Assembly (NCBI GenBank): GCA_006226555.1
Contig: SBGS01000268.1
Span: forward strand, 1 to 7,354
Direction: 5' to 3'
Source of the DNA: Bacteroidota bacterium
GTDB lineage: Bacteria; Bacteroidota; Bacteroidia; Flavobacteriales_D; Crocinitomicaceae
DNA: 7,354 nucleotides
In this document: positions 1 to 6,181 of the stretch, piece by piece
How positions within the stretch are numbered: the first letter of the stretch is position 1
How the letters are laid out: every line of letters begins with the position of its first letter
The notes under the pieces: model-generated
Database searches by the model: none
What the model was told of the DNA's origin: nothing
The model's input: only the letters and a program-made list of their open reading frames with translations
Made by a program: the position numbers and the translations under genes

Positions 1-191
1 TAGCTGGTATCATAGGTCAGTTTTCTATCGGAATCACATTAGCATCAGATATCTGGGTATATGTTTTACTTGCCGTTTTGGGAGGGCTCCTGGGTGGAAT
101 TGTCGGAAGCTATCGGATTGGAATTAAACAGTTAAATGTTGTTCTGGCCATTGTACTGGTGCTGGCATCCGTCAAATTGTTGTTCTTTTGA
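1..191 (+). CDS. TauE/SafE-family sulfite exporter-type permease, C-terminal fragment
   Basis: This is the 3' end of a gene that begins before the window; the reading frame starts at base 3 and ends with TGA at 189-191, leaving 62 residues. It holds two hydrophobic segments split by a short basic stretch. The first ends in a glycine-rich patch, GGLLGGIVGS, followed by YRIGIKQ, and the second is a Val/Leu helix ending SVKLLFF. This layout (Gly-rich helix end, small basic turn, last helix, stop) is typical of the C-terminus of TauE/SafE (DUF81) inner-membrane permeases, linked to export or uptake of sulfite, sulfoacetate and related organosulfur anions. The substrate cannot be told from this fragment. 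Other polytopic permeases remain possible because only about a quarter of the usual length of roughly 250 residues is visible. Confidence 0.72.
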   Translation, partial: AGIIGQFSIGITLASDIWVYVLLAVLGGLLGGIVGSYRIGIKQLNVVLAIVLVLASVKLLFF

Positions 192-230
192 ATGTATACA
201 ATTAACCGATCATCTCGGTTGTACACCATT
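191..230 (+). terminator. possible hairpin terminator after the permease gene
   Basis: The core is a perfect six-base-pair stem, AACCGA (204-209) with TCGGTT (215-220), closed by a TCATC loop. Short flanking matches, AATG (191-194) with CATT (227-230) and TAC (197-199) with GTA (221-223), could extend it with bulges. It starts 12 bases after the permease stop. No run of T follows, so it may be a weak terminator or a 3'-end stabilising hairpin. The rest of 192-325 shows no gene, and no clean TAnnTTTG box for the gene that follows. Confidence 0.3.
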
Positions 231-325
231 TACCATTCATTTTCGTAATAATATGTAGTCGGAAGAATTTTGTTGTAACAATTTCGCCTTCAATGAGTCC
301 TACAATAAACATTAAAACAAAAGTC

Positions 326-643
326 ATGAAAGCATTAGTTGTCGCATTATTCTCAGTGGTATTTGCACTTAACACTTCAGCCGGAAATAATCCTCGTTTG
401 GTAAAGGAAATCCATAAAAAGGCATTCATTAGTCTCGATAAGATTAACCTGGAGAAGAACAAAAAGGAATTTGTTGTAGTAAAGTTTGTTATCCGAAACG
501 GTGCAATATACATTTTGGATATAAAGGGCTCTCAGGAGGTACTAGAAAGACGTGTACAAGAACGTTTAGAAAGTATTAATGTAAAGGCTAATTATGAGGC
601 GGATAAAAAATATACGATGCGCTTCAGTTTTGAAGCCGAATAA
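326..643 (+). CDS. small secreted protein with a TonB-C-like domain (hypothetical)
   Basis: The product is 105 residues. The chosen start at 326 begins directly with a signal peptide, MKALVVALFSVVFALNTSAG, so cleavage after about residue 19 would leave some 85 residues in the periplasm or outside. An in-frame ATG at 293 would add 11 polar residues before the signal and is less likely. The mature part has an amphipathic helix, then a strand with VVVKFVIRNG, then IYILDIKGS, a helix LERRVQERLESI, and a final strand MRFSFEAE. The order (strand, xGxI turn, strand, helix, strand ending in a hydrophobic F-x-F) resembles the C-terminal domain of energy-transducing TonB proteins, but there is no membrane anchor or Pro-rich spacer. 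That resemblance is my inference and no function follows from it. The gene stands alone between the permease and a strong terminator at 648-670. Confidence 0.75.
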   Translation: MKALVVALFSVVFALNTSAGNNPRLVKEIHKKAFISLDKINLEKNKKEFVVVKFVIRNGAIYILDIKGSQEVLERRVQERLESINVKANYEADKKYTMRFSFEAE

Positions 644-647
644 GTTG

Positions 648-670
648 AGGGACCTTGAGGTCCCTTTTTT
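648..670 (+). terminator. intrinsic terminator of the small secreted-protein gene
   Basis: A perfect seven-base-pair stem, AGGGACC (648-654) with GGTCCCT (659-665), has a TTGA tetraloop and runs into six T residues (665-670). It begins five bases after the stop codon at 641-643. This is a textbook Rho-independent terminator and makes read-through into the thioredoxin-like gene at 711 unlikely. Confidence 0.88.
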
Positions 671-710
671 GTTTCTGGCATAGAGGCAAAGTTGCTAACT
701 TCACATTCTC

Positions 711-980
711 ATGGAACTATTGTACTTTACATCCCGGAAATGCGGCGTTTGTCATGCACTTAAACCGAAAGTTGAACGTTTATTGCAGAACGAGTTTCCG
801 AATGTTGAGTTCAAAGAAGTACCCATTGAAAATTTTCCGGAGCTTATTGGGCAATACTTAATTTTCACAGCTCCCGCAATTCTTCTTATTCAGGAAGACA
901 AGGAGCTGTTCAGGATCGCTGGCCCAATGGGTGTACAGCAGATCAGAGATGGATTAGTAAAGGCTCTCAGAACAGAATAG
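711..980 (+). CDS. thioredoxin-fold protein with CGVC active site
   Basis: An 89-residue cytoplasmic protein, since no signal peptide or membrane segment is seen. It starts with the strand MELLYFTS followed by the redox motif C11-G-V-C14 at the start of helix 1. The TAP triplet has its proline at residue 55, the position of the cis-proline that faces the active site in thioredoxins, followed by the strand AILLI. The chain is shorter than classical thioredoxin (about 105 residues) because the first strand and helix are missing, which is usual for minimal thioredoxin or glutaredoxin-like proteins. It probably carries out thiol-disulfide exchange; its partner is unknown. No Shine-Dalgarno is visible before the ATG. 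A TAACTTCA sequence at 696-703 only partly matches the TAnnTTTG box. The stop is five bases from the stop of the convergent fhs gene. Confidence 0.82.
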   Translation: MELLYFTSRKCGVCHALKPKVERLLQNEFPNVEFKEVPIENFPELIGQYLIFTAPAILLIQEDKELFRIAGPMGVQQIRDGLVKALRTE

Positions 981-985
981 TGCCA

Positions 986-2668
986 TCAAGAGAGTCCGGA
1001 TATCTTTCCGTCGTTATCGATAAACATACCTTCTGACGCAGGAACCGCAGGTAAACCAGGCATGCGCATCATTTTACCCAGGATCGGAATAACAAATCCA
1101 GCACCGGCTGCAAATTCAAATTCACGCACCGTTATCCTGAAATTAGATGGACGTCCCAAAAGATTATCATTATCTGAGAATGATTTTTGAGTTTTAGCCA
1201 TACAAACTGGTAGTTCATTCAATCCGAGCGCATCTATACGTTGCAATCCGGAAAGTGCTTCTTTCGAGTAATCAACTCCATCAGCTCCGTATATCTCCTT
1301 GGCAATCTTTTCTATCTTTTCACGAATAGATATCTTCCAGTCGTATAGTTGCACAAAATTATTTTTACCACTTTCGATCTCTTTGACAACTGCTTCGGCT
1401 AGATCAGTCATACCTTCTCCTCCTTTGGCCCAACCATGCGCTACAATTGCCTGCACTCCCATGCTTGCGCATTTCTCTTGGATCAATTGCACTTCCTCTG
1501 GCGTGTCGCTTGGAAAAGCGTTAATAGCAACCACCGGGTTTAAGCCAAATTTCTTAACGTTTTCGATGTGCTTTTCTAGATTTGAGAATCCGGCAGAAAC
1601 ACGTTCTATGCTTGGGGTGTTGTACTCAGCAGCAGGAGATCCACCATGGTGACGTAATGCTCTGATCGTTGCAACTACAACTACTGCTTCCGGTTTTAAA
1701 CCTGCCGAAACGCATTTGATATCTAGGAATTTCTCAGCTCCAAGATCTGCTCCAAAACCAGCTTCTGTTACTACATAATCAGATAGGGAGAGCCCCATTT
1801 TTGTAGCAAGTATTGTATTGGTCCCTTGTGCGATATTCGCGAATGGTCCTCCATGAATGATCGCAGGATTTCCTTCCATTGTCTGAACTAGGTTAGGCTT
1901 GATCGCGTCTTTAAGTAGAATAGCCATCGCATTCTCTGCCTTAAGGTCTTTTGCGTAAATAGGTTTTTTATCAAAAGTCTGTCCGACATAGATATTACCC
2001 AGCCTTTTTTTCAGGTCTTCGAAGTTGGTTGCCATGCAAAGAATCGCCATTACTTCTGATGCAGGAGTAATGTTGAATCCGTCTTCACGTGGTATTCCAT
2101 TACCTGTCCCTCCGAGCCCGATCACGATATCACGAAGAGAGCGGTCATTCATGTCCATTACGCGCTTCCATGCGATCGTCCTTGGATCGATGCCTAGATT
2201 GTTCGTTTTACTTTGTATGTTATTGTCGATCAGTGCTGAAAGTAAATTATTTGCCTTTTCAATAGCCGAAAAATCACCGGTGAAATGTAAGTTGATGTCC
2301 TCCATTGGTACAACTTGTGAGTATCCACCTCCTGCAGCTCCTCCCTTTATCCCAAATACAGGACCAAGTGAAGGTTCGCGCAATACAACAGTTGTTTGTT
2401 TGCCGATCTTGTTCAGCCCCTCGGTTAGACCAATAGATGTAGTTGTTTTCCCTTCACCTGCCGGAGTAGGTGTCATGGCCGTTACAAGAATAAGATGGTG
2501 CTGCTTAATCTTGTTCTCATCGATTAGCTGCAACGGAAGTTTGGCTTTGTATTTACCGTACAATTCAAGATCGTCCTTATCGATTTTAATTTTCGAAGCG
2601 ATCTCTTCGATATGTTTCATTTGGCACTTTTGTGCGATTTCAATATCTGAAAGTACTTTGTTTTCCAT
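986..2668 (-). CDS. fhs: formate--tetrahydrofolate ligase (10-formyl-THF synthetase)
   Basis: The 560-residue product has the normal length of the monofunctional bacterial enzyme. It joins formate to tetrahydrofolate using ATP, giving 10-formyl-THF for purine and formyl-Met-tRNA synthesis; it can also run in reverse to release formate. The ATP-binding loop TPTPAGEGKTTT is at residues 66-77. Both family signatures are present: GIKGGAAGGGY at 106-116 and VATIRALRHHGG at 332-343. REPSLGPVFG (97-106) and the FGADLGAEKF region (about 305-314) are also typical. The start MENKVLSDIE fits the usual N-terminus of the family. It is a cytoplasmic enzyme. No partner folate gene (folD, ftcD, purU) is visible nearby, and no clear TAnnTTTG box lies before the start. 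There is no sign of truncation or frameshift. Confidence 0.97.
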   Translation of the reverse strand: MENKVLSDIEIAQKCQMKHIEEIASKIKIDKDDLELYGKYKAKLPLQLIDENKIKQHHLILVTAMTPTPAGEGKTTTSIGLTEGLNKIGKQTTVVLREPSLGPVFGIKGGAAGGGYSQVVPMEDINLHFTGDFSAIEKANNLLSALIDNNIQSKTNNLGIDPRTIAWKRVMDMNDRSLRDIVIGLGGTGNGIPREDGFNITPASEVMAILCMATNFEDLKKRLGNIYVGQTFDKKPIYAKDLKAENAMAILLKDAIKPNLVQTMEGNPAIIHGGPFANIAQGTNTILATKMGLSLSDYVVTEAGFGADLGAEKFLDIKCVSAGLKPEAVVVVATIRALRHHGGSPAAEYNTPSIERVSAGFSNLEKHIENVKKFGLNPVVAINAFPSDTPEEVQLIQEKCASMGVQAIVAHGWAKGGEGMTDLAEAVVKEIESGKNNFVQLYDWKISIREKIEKIAKEIYGADGVDYSKEALSGLQRIDALGLNELPVCMAKTQKSFSDNDNLLGRPSNFRITVREFEFAAGAGFVIPILGKMMRMPGLPAVPASEGMFIDNDGKISGLS

Positions 2669-2764
2669 GTATGTAGTAATTGATGTCTATTTCAGATGAA
2701 AATAACTATTCCTTTGGAATTTAAGGATGTATTCCTGTAAATTCATCAAGACTCAATTATCCTA

Positions 2765-2786
2765 AAAACTAGGACAGGTTATGTCC
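2765..2786 (-). terminator. possible weak terminator of the S9 peptidase gene
   Basis: Read on the minus strand, GGACA-TAACC-TGTCC (2786 to 2772) is a five-base-pair hairpin followed by TAGTTTTT, 22 bases after the peptidase stop codon. The stem is short and the T run is interrupted by AG, so this is a weak call. A second small hairpin, TCCTA-AAAAC-TAGGA at 2760-2774, shares three bases with it. The rest of the gap up to the fhs start at 2668 holds a short palindrome, ATTCC-TTT-GGAAT at 2708-2720, and no gene. Confidence 0.35.
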
Positions 2787-2808
2787 ATCGGCTAGTTAGA
2801 AATTAATG

Positions 2809-4713
2809 TTAAAGCGTTTCAGCAAGCCATTTATAGAATTCACTGTGCCAGATAAAGCTGTTCTGGTAATCTAGTACCCAGTGGTTTTCTTCCGGAAAAT
2901 ACAAAAGTCTGCTTTTGATCCCTTGTAATTGAGCTGCCTGGAATGCTTCCAAACCTTGACCGATAGGCACTCGAAAATCTTTACCTCCTTGTATGATCAT
3001 GATCGGGGTATTCCATTTTTCAACCATTTCAGCTGGATTGAAGGCATTATGACTTTTTTGCGCAGTAGCATTTTCTTTGTCCCAATAGGCGCCACCTAGA
3101 TCCCAGTTCACAAAGAATAACTCTTCTGTGGTTCCATACATACTTTTCCAGTTGAATATCCCGTCGTGTGCAATGAAGGACTTGAATCTACCATCATGTA
3201 TGGCTGCCAAATAGAAAACAGAATAACCTCCGTAGCTTGCACCAATACAACCAAGTCTTTCCTTGTCTACGTAAGATTCCTTTGAAAGATCATCGATCGC
3301 AGCCAAATAATCCTGCATGTTTAACCCACCATAATCTTTTGAGATCTGCTCGTTCCACTCTACACCATATCCCGGCATTCCTCTTCGGTTTGGCGCGATC
3401 ACGATATAACCCTGTGCTGCCATCAATGCAAAGTTCCATCTGAATGAATAGAACTGTGACAAAGCGCCTTGAGGTCCTCCCTGACAATACAGTAGTGTCG
3501 GATATTTTTTATTCGGATCAAAATCCGGTGGGTAGATAACCCAAGATAACAGGTCTTTGTTGTCTATTGTTTTGGTCATTCTTTTTTCGACCTTACTGAG
3601 TGCTATACCTTTGTAATAGTCTTCATTTTCATGTGTAAGCTGCTTTGGTTCACCGGTTTTAAGTGAAATGCTGTAGAGCTCGGTTGCATGATTCATATCC
3701 CCTAATCCGACAATCAATTCCCCTTTTCGTTCACCAACAATACCTCGTATGTCAAATTGGCCCTCTGTTATTTGTTTCGGCTGATTATAAATCAATTTTC
3801 CTTTTTTAACTGTTGGAAGATCGATCTCGAATAATTGAACCGTTCCTAATACCGGAGCTACAAAATAGATCTTGTTTCCATCCAATGACCAGGCAAATTC
3901 ATTAACTGTACCATCCCAATCTTTTGTAAGGTTGAGGTTTTCGCCGTTCATGCGGATCATGATATCATTCTTATCTGATTCGTATCCGTCTCTTTCCATT
4001 TGGAGATAGGCAAGCGTTCCTTTTGACGAGAATACAGGATGAGTATCGTAACCCTTATTGTTAGGCGTAAGATTAACAGTTTGTTTGGTGTCCAGGAAAT
4101 ACTGGAACAGGTCAGTATTGGTGCTCACTGCGTATGCAGTTCCATGGAGTTTTTTGCAAACATAGATCAGAGATTTCCCATCAGGCGCCCAAACGAAATC
4201 TTCTTCTCCTCCAAATGGTTTTTGAGGGCTATCGAATGGTTCATTGGCCATAATGTCCATACGTTCTCCTGTTTTTTTATCTTCCAGAATAACGTGACTG
4301 AATTTACCATCTTCCCATGTATCCCAATGGCGATAATTCAGTTCGTTGTAGATCTGGACATTTGATTTCTCCATTTGTGGATAGTAATCAGTACCAAACA
4401 CATCTCTAACTTTCACTTCCTCTATCGCGATCATTTTATCCCCTTCAGGAGATATCGCTTTGTCTTTAAATGGAAGAGCTTCTTTCGAGATTTCGATGCG
4501 ATCTCCTGTTTTAACATCAAGCTTATACAGTTTAGATGAAGACGAATTTGAATTCAGATCAACTTTTCTGACTGAATAATATATGTTTCCCTCGTTATCC
4601 ACTCCAATACCTCCGACGCGATTAAGCTCTATTAGTGCTTTTGGTGTAAGGTAGTTTTGTCCAAATGCCGCTGTTACCAAAAAGGAAAACAATAGAATGA
4701 TGTATGATCTCAT
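2809..4713 (-). CDS. secreted S9 family serine peptidase, dipeptidyl-peptidase 5-like
   Basis: The product is 634 residues from the chosen start, which opens a signal peptide, MRSYIILLFSFLVTAAFG, cleaved before about Gln19. An open frame continues 39 codons upstream to 4830 but runs into the divergent gene and would bury the signal peptide, so it was not used. Residues of about 20-385 form the seven-bladed beta-propeller region of S9 enzymes, with repeats such as FVWAPDGKSLIYV and FAWSLDGNKIYFV. Residues from about 390 onwards form the alpha/beta-hydrolase domain. The nucleophile is Ser493 in GASYGGY, the acid Asp579 in GGKDFRVP and the base His611 in EENHW. The oxyanion region CQGGPQGA is at 410-417. 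The YNELNYRHWDTW stretch near residue 122 resembles the HWDEW region of bacterial DPP5 (S9C), which releases dipeptides from peptide N-termini in the periplasm. The exact specificity is inferred, and an acylaminoacyl-peptidase activity is possible. Confidence 0.93.
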   Translation of the reverse strand: MRSYIILLFSFLVTAAFGQNYLTPKALIELNRVGGIGVDNEGNIYYSVRKVDLNSNSSSSKLYKLDVKTGDRIEISKEALPFKDKAISPEGDKMIAIEEVKVRDVFGTDYYPQMEKSNVQIYNELNYRHWDTWEDGKFSHVILEDKKTGERMDIMANEPFDSPQKPFGGEEDFVWAPDGKSLIYVCKKLHGTAYAVSTNTDLFQYFLDTKQTVNLTPNNKGYDTHPVFSSKGTLAYLQMERDGYESDKNDIMIRMNGENLNLTKDWDGTVNEFAWSLDGNKIYFVAPVLGTVQLFEIDLPTVKKGKLIYNQPKQITEGQFDIRGIVGERKGELIVGLGDMNHATELYSISLKTGEPKQLTHENEDYYKGIALSKVEKRMTKTIDNKDLLSWVIYPPDFDPNKKYPTLLYCQGGPQGALSQFYSFRWNFALMAAQGYIVIAPNRRGMPGYGVEWNEQISKDYGGLNMQDYLAAIDDLSKESYVDKERLGCIGASYGGYSVFYLAAIHDGRFKSFIAHDGIFNWKSMYGTTEELFFVNWDLGGAYWDKENATAQKSHNAFNPAEMVEKWNTPIMIIQGGKDFRVPIGQGLEAFQAAQLQGIKSRLLYFPEENHWVLDYQNSFIWHSEFYKWLAETL

Positions 4714-4731
4714 AAGAAATTTGATTTGTTT

Positions 4732-4739
4732 CAAAAATA
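4732..4739 (-). promoter_or_regulatory. Bacteroidota-type -7 box before the S9 peptidase gene
   Basis: On the minus strand the sequence is TATTTTTG, an exact match to the Bacteroidota sigma-A -7 consensus TAnnTTTG. It ends 18 bases before the peptidase ATG. I do not see a good TTTG -33 element at the expected distance, so strength is uncertain. The position supports the start at 4713 over any upstream start. Confidence 0.5.
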
Positions 4740-4758
4740 AAGAATATATCGAGTAGAG

Positions 4759-4790
4759 TTCGGAGAGAAGGGTGTAGTTTATTAATTTTG
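4759..4790 (+). promoter_or_regulatory. Bacteroidota-type promoter before the outer-membrane protein gene
   Basis: TAATTTTG at 4783-4790 matches TAnnTTTG exactly. A poor -33 candidate, TTCG at 4759-4762, stands 20 bases upstream. The box ends 17 bases before the ATG at 4808, leaving a short A-rich leader (GAAACACAAAAAAAT) without Shine-Dalgarno, as is normal for highly expressed genes in this phylum. Confidence 0.55.
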
Positions 4791-4807
4791 AAGAAACACA
4801 AAAAAAT

Positions 4808-5449
4808 ATGAAAAGGATTTTATTATTCACAGCATTGATCTTCGGAGCAGGTGTATATGCCCAGTCACATAAAGCCGGAACCCTTTCACTTCAAGGAAAT
4901 TATGAAATGGGATTCATGGGGACTTATTCTGAAACGAAATTTGATGAGACTGTTATTGGCAAGGACACATCAGCAGCACTGGTGTCTTCTTTTCATTTGG
5001 GAGTACATTATTCTCTAGTAGAATTTTTATCACTCGGTTTTTACGGGCAGTTGGGTTCGTATGTTGAGAGTGAGGAGAATATTGAGTCAAGTGGAAACAG
5101 ATTCCTATGTTTTGGAGCAGCGTTGAGAGCTTATCCGTTGAACAAGGATAATTTCAACTGGTATATTGGTGGTCGTGCTGGATTCAGCTCGTTAGGAATT
5201 AACAGACAAACTGGAGTATTCACAGAAGATTACGTATATGCATCACCTGAATTTGTTGGAGAAACAGGTTTTAACTGGTATCCAATGAACTTTTTAGGAG
5301 TGAATTTGGGATTGAACTATCAATATCGTAAGTATGATTTGAAAGAGTATCGCATCAATAATAATGCGTTGGATTTGACAAATCTTTCTAATTACCTAAA
5401 AGCAAGTGGATTAGGAGTTTCACTAGGTCTGTCCTTGAAGATCAATTAA
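4808..5449 (+). CDS. outer-membrane beta-barrel protein (hypothetical porin-like)
   Basis: A 213-residue protein with a clear signal peptide (residues 1-18, MKRILLFTALIFGAGVYA, cut before Gln19). The mature part alternates hydrophobic and polar residues in strands of about 10 residues, for example LSLQGNYEMGF, FHLGVHYSL, FLSLGFYGQLGSY, WYIGGRAGF, VGETGFNWYP, LGVNLGLNYQYRKY and the last strand GLGVSLGLSLKIN. These are separated by polar turns, which fits an eight- to ten-strand barrel in the outer membrane of the OmpX/OmpW or 'outer membrane beta-barrel' domain type. Substrate or role is not visible. It is transcribed away from the S9 peptidase from a shared 94-base region and ends one base short of the convergent MOSC gene. 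A strong terminator for this transcript lies inside that gene at 5496-5537. Confidence 0.82.
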   Translation: MKRILLFTALIFGAGVYAQSHKAGTLSLQGNYEMGFMGTYSETKFDETVIGKDTSAALVSSFHLGVHYSLVEFLSLGFYGQLGSYVESEENIESSGNRFLCFGAALRAYPLNKDNFNWYIGGRAGFSSLGINRQTGVFTEDYVYASPEFVGETGFNWYPMNFLGVNLGLNYQYRKYDLKEYRINNNALDLTNLSNYLKASGLGVSLGLSLKIN

Positions 5450-5450
5450 T

Positions 5451-6086
5451 TCATTTATTCCAGATCCGATCTAATTCGGATCGAACAGCACTTCCGAGCT
5501 CTTCATTGTTTACCAATGCAAGAGCTCTTTCTTTTTCACCCTCAGCATAGAGTAGATTAAACACCTCTTGTATTGAAATCTCCATAGAACCTTTTTGTAT
5601 CAATCTCAGCTGATCGTCCTTTTTCACTTTGCCGGATTGAAGTACTCGGAAATATACTCCACAGCGGGCGCGAGAAATGAATTGTTTCATCATTTGCTTG
5701 GAGTTGAAACGTATATTGAGTTTTACACACGGCTGACGTGGCTCCGAGACTTGTATAATGGCATCACCGATCTCGAATGTATCACCAATGTTCAGCGATG
5801 TTTCATCTAACCCCATAACAGTTAAGTTCTCACCGAACATACCGCCTTTAAACTCAAGTTCCGGGTATTTTTTTCCCCAGTAAGCATATTCATCTGCGCT
5901 AAAAGCGTAGCACGCTTTGTCCACGCCTCCGTGATATTTTCGGTCAACAACGTGATCGTTATTGACGTCCTCTCGATCCAGAAAAATATGATCTACCGGG
6001 CTTTTGAATATTCCTGTATTATAGTTCTTTCCGGACCATCGAACCGTACGTTTAGAACCAATGTTAACACTCACAACAATCATCAT
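5451..6086 (-). CDS. MOSC domain protein, YiiM-like
   Basis: The 211-residue product carries the MOSC fold of molybdenum-cofactor sulfurases and of the YiiM/YuaD group. Visible motifs are RKYHGGVDKACYAF (residues 49-62), GMFGENLTV (82-90), a GD pair at 101-102 and SEPRQPCVKL (114-123). Cys120 in the last motif is the conserved cysteine that binds molybdenum cofactor in this fold. RCGVYFRVLQSG follows at 141-152. Residues of about 168-210 form the short helical '3-alpha' domain found at the C-terminus of YiiM proteins. In E. coli YiiM supports reduction of N-hydroxylated base analogues with the cofactor as prosthetic group; the same role here is inferred from the family. No cofactor-synthesis genes are in view. 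The gene starts with two ATG codons in a row (6084-6086 and 6081-6083), and either could be used. Confidence 0.9.
   Translation of the reverse strand: MMIVVSVNIGSKRTVRWSGKNYNTGIFKSPVDHIFLDREDVNNDHVVDRKYHGGVDKACYAFSADEYAYWGKKYPELEFKGGMFGENLTVMGLDETSLNIGDTFEIGDAIIQVSEPRQPCVKLNIRFNSKQMMKQFISRARCGVYFRVLQSGKVKKDDQLRLIQKGSMEISIQEVFNLLYAEGEKERALALVNNEELGSAVRSELDRIWNK
5496..5537 (+). terminator. intrinsic terminator of the outer-membrane protein gene, inside the MOSC gene
   Basis: The hairpin has an outer stem of eight pairs, GAGCTCTT (5496-5503) with AAGAGCTC (5520-5527), a one-base bulge (C5519), an inner stem CATTG (5504-5508) with CAATG (5514-5518) and a TTTAC loop. It is followed on the plus strand by TTTCTTTTTC (5528-5537). 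The T-rich tail is on the plus side only, so it should stop transcripts from the gene ending at 5449 and not those of the MOSC gene. It spans MOSC residues of about 187-197. A further perfect hairpin, GATCCGA (5463-5469) with TCGGATC (5476-5482), lies just before it. Confidence 0.7.
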
Positions 6087-6087
6087 G

Positions 6088-6119
6088 TAAACCTAAGAAA
6101 AGAATTGAAGTTCTGACAA
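6088..6119 (-). promoter_or_regulatory. possible promoter of the MOSC gene, close to leaderless
   Basis: On the minus strand a TTG (6119-6117) is followed after 21 bases by TAGGTTTA (6095-6088), seven of eight matches to TAnnTTTG counting the free positions. The box ends one base before the first ATG, so transcription would begin at or within the two tandem ATG codons. Spacing is good but the last G is missing, so this is tentative. Confidence 0.33.
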
Positions 6120-6135
6120 TGGACTTTTGACAAAC

Positions 6136-6165
6136 AAAAAAAGAGCGACCTAGGCCGCTCTTTTT
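6136..6165 (-). terminator. strong terminator of hppA
   Basis: A ten-base-pair stem, AAAAAGAGCG (6138-6147) with CGCTCTTTTT (6156-6165), closes an eight-base loop containing CCTAGG. On the minus strand it lies 16 bases after the hppA stop and its 3' side is seven T residues (opposite A6136-A6142), so it insulates the MOSC gene from hppA. On the plus strand it also ends in five T residues and could work in both directions. Confidence 0.88.
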
Positions 6166-6181
6166 AAACTTAAATATTGTA

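Noticed and set aside
202..513. A 103-codon minus-strand frame opposite the small secreted-protein gene.
   Set aside because: The plus strand carries a good signal peptide and terminator; the minus frame has neither.
655..861. A 68-codon plus-strand frame overlapping the thioredoxin-like gene.
   Set aside because: It starts inside the terminator loop and overlaps the CGVC-containing frame, which is clearly the real gene.
1299..1652. A 117-codon plus-strand open frame opposite fhs.
   Set aside because: Same reason: antisense shadow of conserved enzyme sequence with no family likeness.
2025..2699. A 224-codon open frame on the plus strand opposite fhs.
   Set aside because: It is fully antisense to well-conserved fhs codons, has no recognisable domain, and its residue pattern mirrors fhs codon bias.
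4714..4830. An upstream extension of the S9 peptidase frame by 39 codons.
   Set aside because: It would overlap the divergent gene, precede the -7 box and bury the signal peptide.
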